Part shown: in pieces, positions 59,780 through 64,000 of the stretch
Layout: each line of letters begins with the position of its first letter
Numbering within the stretch: the first letter of the stretch is position 1
Origin: Flavobacteriales bacterium
GTDB taxonomy: Bacteria > Bacteroidota > Bacteroidia > Flavobacteriales > UBA1820
DNA: 64,000 bases
Reading direction: 5' to 3'
Assembly (NCBI GenBank): GCA_003150615.1
Contig: QALN01000009.1
Coordinates: forward strand, 1 to 64,000
The notes under the pieces: generated by a model
The model's input: only the letters and a program-made list of their open reading frames with translations
Databases searched by the model: none
Told to the model about the DNA's origin: nothing
Program-made: the position numbers and the translations under genes

Positions 59780-60841
59780 ATGAAAAAAACATTTTTATTC
59801 TGCGCAGCGCTGATATTCTGTGGAGGAATACTGTCCGCACAGGATTATAAAGCCCCGGAAAACGACCAGTTCAGGATAATAGGCTACGTGCCTTCATACA
59901 AAGACATTTCCAAACTTCCGGACCATGCCATAGAAAGGCTCGACATAGCCTGTTACGCCTTTGCGTCGATAGATTCCACGGGAATGCCCGTGGTACGCAA
60001 TGAAAAACAGCTTAAAAAATTCTCAAAACGCGCACGAAAACTCGGCGTGGACGTAATGCTCAGTTTCAACGGCCGGCACAAATACTATGCCGATATGGTC
60101 GCATCGCCAAAAGCGAGGGAGCGTTTCATAAACGAAATATGGCGTGTGGTCAAAAAATACCGTCTGGCCGGTGTGGACAACGACTGGGAATACCCGCTGG
60201 GCAGTGACGGTTCGGGAGAAAACAATCTCGTATTTATGAAAGAACTGGCCCGACGCTGCCGTGAAGGTAAAAAACAATATTTCCTCACCGCCGCCATCAC
60301 CCCCGGCAAATACATCGGCAATGCCACAGCCGGAATACCCGACGAGCTTTTCGACTACGTTGACTGGTTTAATGTTATGGTATATGACGACTACTCCGAA
60401 AGGGAGGAGGGCCGCCATCACTCCACATACGACCTCATGCTCGAAAGCGTAGGCTATTGGATAGGACAACGGGGACTTCCCCTTAAAAAATTCGTAGTCG
60501 GAATGCCGGCATACGGCGTGCCTTCGGGAATAATGCGCAGCGGCAATACACGTGACTACGCCGGCATAATCCGCGAAGGAGGCAGCTGTATGGGCGATGT
60601 GGCAATGATATCCAGTATCCGCAATCCTCAGCCTTATCCGGTTTATTACAACGGCATAAAGACTATCCGTGAGAAAACGCGCTACGCCGCCGGCAACAAT
60701 CTGGGAGGTATAATGTTCTGGGAAGTCATGGGTGACCGCCACGATGACCTGTCGCTCATCGGAGCCGCGTGCGACGAGGCCGTATCCTGCGGGGCCAAAA
60801 CCGTTCCTCCGGCAAAAACGAAACATGGAAAAAGGAAATAA
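59780..60841 (+). CDS. GH18 family glycosidase-like protein, paralogue 3
   Basis: 353 aa. Signal peptide (MKKTFLFCAALIFCGGILSAQ). GH18 barrel: RIIGYVPSYKDIS, VMLSFNGRH, AGVDNDWEYP (first Asp replaced by Ala, rest of the motif kept), VMVYDD, GIMFWEV. A basic tail (PPAKTKHGKRK). A tandem duplicate of paralogue 2. The next gene starts 17 bp before this stop, which suggests translational coupling. Confidence 0.9.
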   Translation: MKKTFLFCAALIFCGGILSAQDYKAPENDQFRIIGYVPSYKDISKLPDHAIERLDIACYAFASIDSTGMPVVRNEKQLKKFSKRARKLGVDVMLSFNGRHKYYADMVASPKARERFINEIWRVVKKYRLAGVDNDWEYPLGSDGSGENNLVFMKELARRCREGKKQYFLTAAITPGKYIGNATAGIPDELFDYVDWFNVMVYDDYSEREEGRHHSTYDLMLESVGYWIGQRGLPLKKFVVGMPAYGVPSGIMRSGNTRDYAGIIREGGSCMGDVAMISSIRNPQPYPVYYNGIKTIREKTRYAAGNNLGGIMFWEVMGDRHDDLSLIGAACDEAVSCGAKTVPPAKTKHGKRK

Positions 60842-61346
60842 AGCCGCCGATAATGTATCCTGCACGCTTTTAAACACCGTAGAGGGACAAACCGGATGGA
60901 TACGCGAGGTGATGATAGGCCGGGCGCGCCGGCTTGCCGAATGCGGACTGACCGACATAACTTTCATGGTCATAGGGCAGGGTATAGAAACGATGGGAGC
61001 CTTTCTGGACAAAAAACCGTTCCGTGCAAAAGGGCAGGCGGCATCGCGTTTTTCAGTGGCTCTGGACGAGCTTTTTCCGCCGCGTTACTCCGCGCTAAAC
61101 GGCCGCGGTTTCCTATTTGCCAACCTGCGTTCGAGCCTGACACACCTGTCGGTGGGAAGCCCGCATTTAGTCCTCGCACATACCTGCGACAAAGCCGTAC
61201 ATCTGTCGGTAAAAAACAAAAAAACGACGCTGGTACTCGAAAACCTTATGGACGACTATGTTGCCGCATGGGAAAAAATAATAGACAGACTTGCAGGCGG
61301 GACACTGCGGATAAAACCCCTGGCCGCTGCATCATCTGCCGATTAA
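60825..61346 (+). CDS. Hypothetical protein overlapping GH18 paralogue 3
   Basis: Not recognised. 173 aa from ATG 60825 (MEKGNKAADNVSC), preferred because it overlaps the previous gene by only 17 bp. No signal peptide or membrane helix. Mixed charge; contains TDITFMVIGQGIETMGAFLD and GRGFLFANLRSSLTHLSVGSPH followed by VHLSVKNKKTTLVLENLMDDYVAAWEKIIDRL, which look like a globular alpha/beta fold. Tight coupling with the GH18 genes suggests a linked but probably cytoplasmic role. I cannot assign a function. Confidence 0.75.
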   Translation: MEKGNKAADNVSCTLLNTVEGQTGWIREVMIGRARRLAECGLTDITFMVIGQGIETMGAFLDKKPFRAKGQAASRFSVALDELFPPRYSALNGRGFLFANLRSSLTHLSVGSPHLVLAHTCDKAVHLSVKNKKTTLVLENLMDDYVAAWEKIIDRLAGGTLRIKPLAAASSAD

Positions 61347-61428
61347 CCCGATATTCGGTCGTTTTAAGACAGGCAAAGCGGGGACATGTGAGATAATATT
61401 AATGTAAATACTTGAAATAAAGACAAAC

Positions 61429-62544
61429 ATGAAACGTTTCTTATCATCCGTAGCAATCCTTATGCTGCTGGGTTTTCTCCCTGTACAGGCGCAAACACAC
61501 GCATCCGCATCCGCCAACGACACCATAAGGTACGTGGATGCGTCACAATTTCAAATCATAGGCCAGATAACGCGTCAGGGGCTCGAATCGCCTTACGACC
61601 GCCTTCCTGCATACCTTAAGGACTCCATCCGTAAGGAACTGTGGGACTTGGGCAAGAATTCTTCAGGCGTGGCAGTGCGTTTCCGTACCGATTCGAAAAG
61701 GATAACAGCACGATGGGAAGTGCTCAACAACATGTGGATGAACCATATGACGCCGGTAGGGATAAAAGGCCTGGACCTTTACACTCTGGAAGGCAACAGA
61801 TGGATATTCGTGGGGTCGGCGCGGCCGGGACACGGAAAAGCCGTTTTCACTTCGCGTTTTATCGACAACATGGACGGACAGATGAGGGAATATATGCTGT
61901 ATATGCCCCTTTACGACTGCGCAACTAAAGTAGAAATCGGAGTCTATTCGCGCTCTAAAATATCCGGCCCCGCACCTAACGTGTATTTCCCCGGCAAACC
62001 GGTCGTGGTGTACGGAACAAGCATCACGCAAGGCGGATGCGCCAACCGCCCCGGAATGTCGTACACATCGATATTGTCGCGAAAAATGAACCGCGAATTC
62101 ATAAACCTAGGTTTTTCGGGCAATGGCCGTCTGGACTACGAAATAGCTCGTCTGATGGCCGAAAAAGACGCTTCGTGCTTCATTCTGGACAATATGGCAA
62201 ACTGTACTGCTCCAATGCTAGACCGGCTCGAAGGCTTTATAAAAATACTTAGGGAAAAACACCCGGAAACACCGATACTGCTTCTCGGTAACGCACGCTA
62301 TACATTCACCAGGTTCAATACCGTAAGCGCTAAGGAAGTGGCGGAAAAAGACAACCGCCTGTCCGAAATATACAACAAGCTCCGCCGTACGGACAAAAAC
62401 CTGTACTATATGTCTGCACAGGATCTCATAGGGAATGATGAGGAAGCCACCGTGGACGGCACTCACTTCACGGACCTGGGTTTTATACGCATGTCGGATG
62501 CCATTTATCCGCTTTTGGACAAGATAGTGCGCAAGACCGAATAA
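61429..62544 (+). CDS. Secreted GxDLY/SGNH-type esterase
   Basis: 371 aa. Signal peptide (MKRFLSSVAILMLLGFLPVQAQ). An N-terminal GxDLY domain (GLDLYTLEGNRWIFVGSARP near 118-125) and a C-terminal GDSL/SGNH hydrolase: nucleophile Ser in VVYGTSITQGGC, NLGFSGNGRLDYEI, and the catalytic Asp/His in VDGTHFTDLGF. Such enzymes remove acetyl or other acyl groups from polysaccharides. 82 bp after the previous gene; may share the glycan-breakdown role of the GH18 genes. Confidence 0.9.
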   Translation: MKRFLSSVAILMLLGFLPVQAQTHASASANDTIRYVDASQFQIIGQITRQGLESPYDRLPAYLKDSIRKELWDLGKNSSGVAVRFRTDSKRITARWEVLNNMWMNHMTPVGIKGLDLYTLEGNRWIFVGSARPGHGKAVFTSRFIDNMDGQMREYMLYMPLYDCATKVEIGVYSRSKISGPAPNVYFPGKPVVVYGTSITQGGCANRPGMSYTSILSRKMNREFINLGFSGNGRLDYEIARLMAEKDASCFILDNMANCTAPMLDRLEGFIKILREKHPETPILLLGNARYTFTRFNTVSAKEVAEKDNRLSEIYNKLRRTDKNLYYMSAQDLIGNDEEATVDGTHFTDLGFIRMSDAIYPLLDKIVRKTE

Positions 62545-62680
62545 ACGTGTGATGTAAACAGCACGTTAAGTATATGTGAAATACATCCCTCACCGGAGTA
62601 TTTTCCTTATTTTTACACTCGCGTCGGATTCTGCGGATGCGGAAAAAAAGAATATCGAAAGGGGATATAATACAATAAAA

Positions 62681-64000
62681 ATGCTCAAAAACACCCTGCA
62701 ACAAAAGCTCTCGCAGCGTTTCTCGCCTTCGCAGATACAGCTGATGAACATGCTCGCCCTGCCTACGGTGGCTTTCGAACAATACCTTGCCGACGAACTG
62801 GAATCCAACCCCGCCCTCGATGAAATAACGTCCGCCCAGGACGATTATACCCAGGACGCTGACAATGCGGCAGAACAGGATACTGACGAAAACGACTACA
62901 CGCCTGAAGCATCATCCGACGATTTCGACATACAGGATTACATGTTCGACGACGAAGACCCCGATTACGTGCCATCGTCATCCTCGAGCGACACGTCGGG
63001 CGACCGCAATTCATTCATTGCCTCGCAAAGCGGACAGGAGTCATTTACGGCGCATCTGCTCGAACAGCTTTCACTGGAAAACCTTTCCGAACGCCAAATG
63101 ACCATAGGCCGCTACATAATCGGCAATATCGACTCCGACGGATATCTGCGCACCGACCTGATGTCCGTTTCCGACGATCTGGCATTTACCGCCTCGATGG
63201 ACGTTTCCACGGAAGAAATAAAACAAGTGCTTTCCGTTATCCAGAGTTTCGACCCTCCCGGCGTGGGCGCTACCTCGCTACAGCAATGCTTGTCGATACA
63301 GCTATCGTCCATGGCTCCGTCACCTGCTGTCGACTTGGCCAAAAGAATCGTCGATGAAGCTTTCGACGATCTGGGCAAAAAAAACTTCGACAGGCTCGCC
63401 GAACGTCTGGGATGTACACGAGGACAACTTTCGGACGCGGTAAACGAAATAGCGAGGCTGAACCCGAAACCGGGGAACAGCTACTCGCAAAACACATCGT
63501 CCCCGTCACAACTCCAGGTAACTCCGGACTTTATAATCCGCGTCGAAGACGGCCAGGTCGAAATAACCCTGGCACAAGGCAATACTCCCCGGTTGAAAAT
63601 ATCGCCCGAATATTCAGGGATGCTCGCACGGCTGGACAGAACGGACGGCAAAACCCGCAAGGAAAAGGATACGGCCGCATTCATAAAAAACAAAATAGAC
63701 TCTGCCCGCTGGTTTATAGATGCCGTACGCCAAAGAAGGAACACTCTGATGCTGATAATGGAATCTATTGTCCGCCGGCAAAAAGAATACCTGCTTTCCG
63801 GCGATGTGTCCGACCTGCGCCCTTTGGGACTTAAGGACATAGCCTCGGACGTGGGAATGGACATATCGACCATATCGCGGGTAGTATCGCAGAAATACGC
63901 TGACACGCCTTACGGAACCATGAGCCTGAAAAACTTTTTCAGCGATGCGGCCGTAAACGAAAAAGGCGAAGACATATCCACCCGCGAGGTAAAAGAAGCC
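62681..64000 (+). CDS. rpoN: RNA polymerase sigma-54 factor, N-terminal part (cut by window edge)
   Basis: At least 440 codons, open to the last base. Region I: MLKNTLQQKLSQRFSPSQIQLMNMLALPT, the glutamine-rich activator-contacting start. An acidic region II (DDFDIQDYMFDDEDPD, Ser-rich after it). Core-binding region III with NIDSDGYLRTDL, IQSFDPPGVGATSLQQCLSIQL, and DIASDVGMDISTISRVVSQKY, a helix-turn-helix block at the very end. The RpoN box lies beyond the window. This sigma works only with NtrC-type AAA+ activators, none of which are encoded here. Confidence 0.97.
   Translation, partial: MLKNTLQQKLSQRFSPSQIQLMNMLALPTVAFEQYLADELESNPALDEITSAQDDYTQDADNAAEQDTDENDYTPEASSDDFDIQDYMFDDEDPDYVPSSSSSDTSGDRNSFIASQSGQESFTAHLLEQLSLENLSERQMTIGRYIIGNIDSDGYLRTDLMSVSDDLAFTASMDVSTEEIKQVLSVIQSFDPPGVGATSLQQCLSIQLSSMAPSPAVDLAKRIVDEAFDDLGKKNFDRLAERLGCTRGQLSDAVNEIARLNPKPGNSYSQNTSSPSQLQVTPDFIIRVEDGQVEITLAQGNTPRLKISPEYSGMLARLDRTDGKTRKEKDTAAFIKNKIDSARWFIDAVRQRRNTLMLIMESIVRRQKEYLLSGDVSDLRPLGLKDIASDVGMDISTISRVVSQKYADTPYGTMSLKNFFSDAAVNEKGEDISTREVKEA

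Overview
This window is chromosomal DNA from a member of the Bacteroidota, most likely order Bacteroidales. The evidence is direct: promoters carry the Bacteroidota sigma-ABfr consensus (TTG, 19-21 bp, TAnnTTTG) instead of -35/-10 boxes; the genome encodes several families restricted to this phylum (DUF4491, DUF4923, DUF4293, DUF4834, DUF3078); feoA and feoB are fused; and atpD-atpC stand alone. I cannot name the genus from the sequence by eye. The full 16S gene on the minus strand would settle it.

Layout. 1-4.4 kb: an rRNA operon read leftward (two promoters, 16S, tRNA-Ile, tRNA-Ala, 23S cut by the window edge). 4.4-6.7 kb: acpP-fabF-rnc (fatty acid synthesis plus RNase III), running directly into the rrn promoters. 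7-10.4 kb: purN, a small envelope protein, a DUF2007 protein and an NtrY-like histidine kinase. 10.4-13.4 kb: a CsgG-like gene broken by two frameshifts, one at a run of ten Gs, then atpD-atpC. 13.6-17.4 kb: an ABC-F ATPase, a DNA glycosylase, a flavoprotein and a Cys-rich Feo accessory protein. 17.4-27.5 kb: feoAB, small Bacteroidota proteins, a thioesterase, rdgB, the butyrate module ptb-buk, clpP-clpX and a membrane-GNAT fusion. 27.7-34 kb: trigger factor, a 33-bp tandem repeat, and a four-gene surface-polysaccharide operon (WlbA-like oxidase, acetyltransferase, nucleotide-sugar dehydrogenase, flippase). 34-36 kb: an orphan phage portal protein with its own promoter and terminator. 36-48.7 kb: NamZ-type muramidase, second flippase, ATP-cone/Mrr nuclease, DUF4834, YgiQ, DsbD, TilS and PolA. 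48.8-55.4 kb: tRNA-Arg(CCT), prs-rplY, DUF3078, dxs, DUF4293 and a ComF protein. 55.5-64 kb: pgi, three tandem GH18 genes with an unrecognised small gene and a GxDLY/SGNH esterase, and the first part of rpoN.

Physiology implied: an anaerobic, probably gut or host-associated fermenter that could make butyrate by the kinase route (ptb-buk), imports ferrous iron (FeoAB), keeps an oxidising/reducing periplasm (DsbD), makes isoprenoids by the MEP pathway (dxs), displays acylated amino-uronic-acid polysaccharides and degrades GlcNAc-containing polymers (NamZ, GH18). Most of the window is ordinary core chromosome. The least expected items are the G10 tracts (one inside a broken gene, one beside the promoter of the polysaccharide operon), a hairpin repeat family found both upstream of tig and in the leader of the orphan portal gene, overlapping divergent promoters at feoAB, and loss of the first motif Asp in two of three GH18 paralogues. 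I found no CRISPR array, insertion sequence or clear complete novel system.
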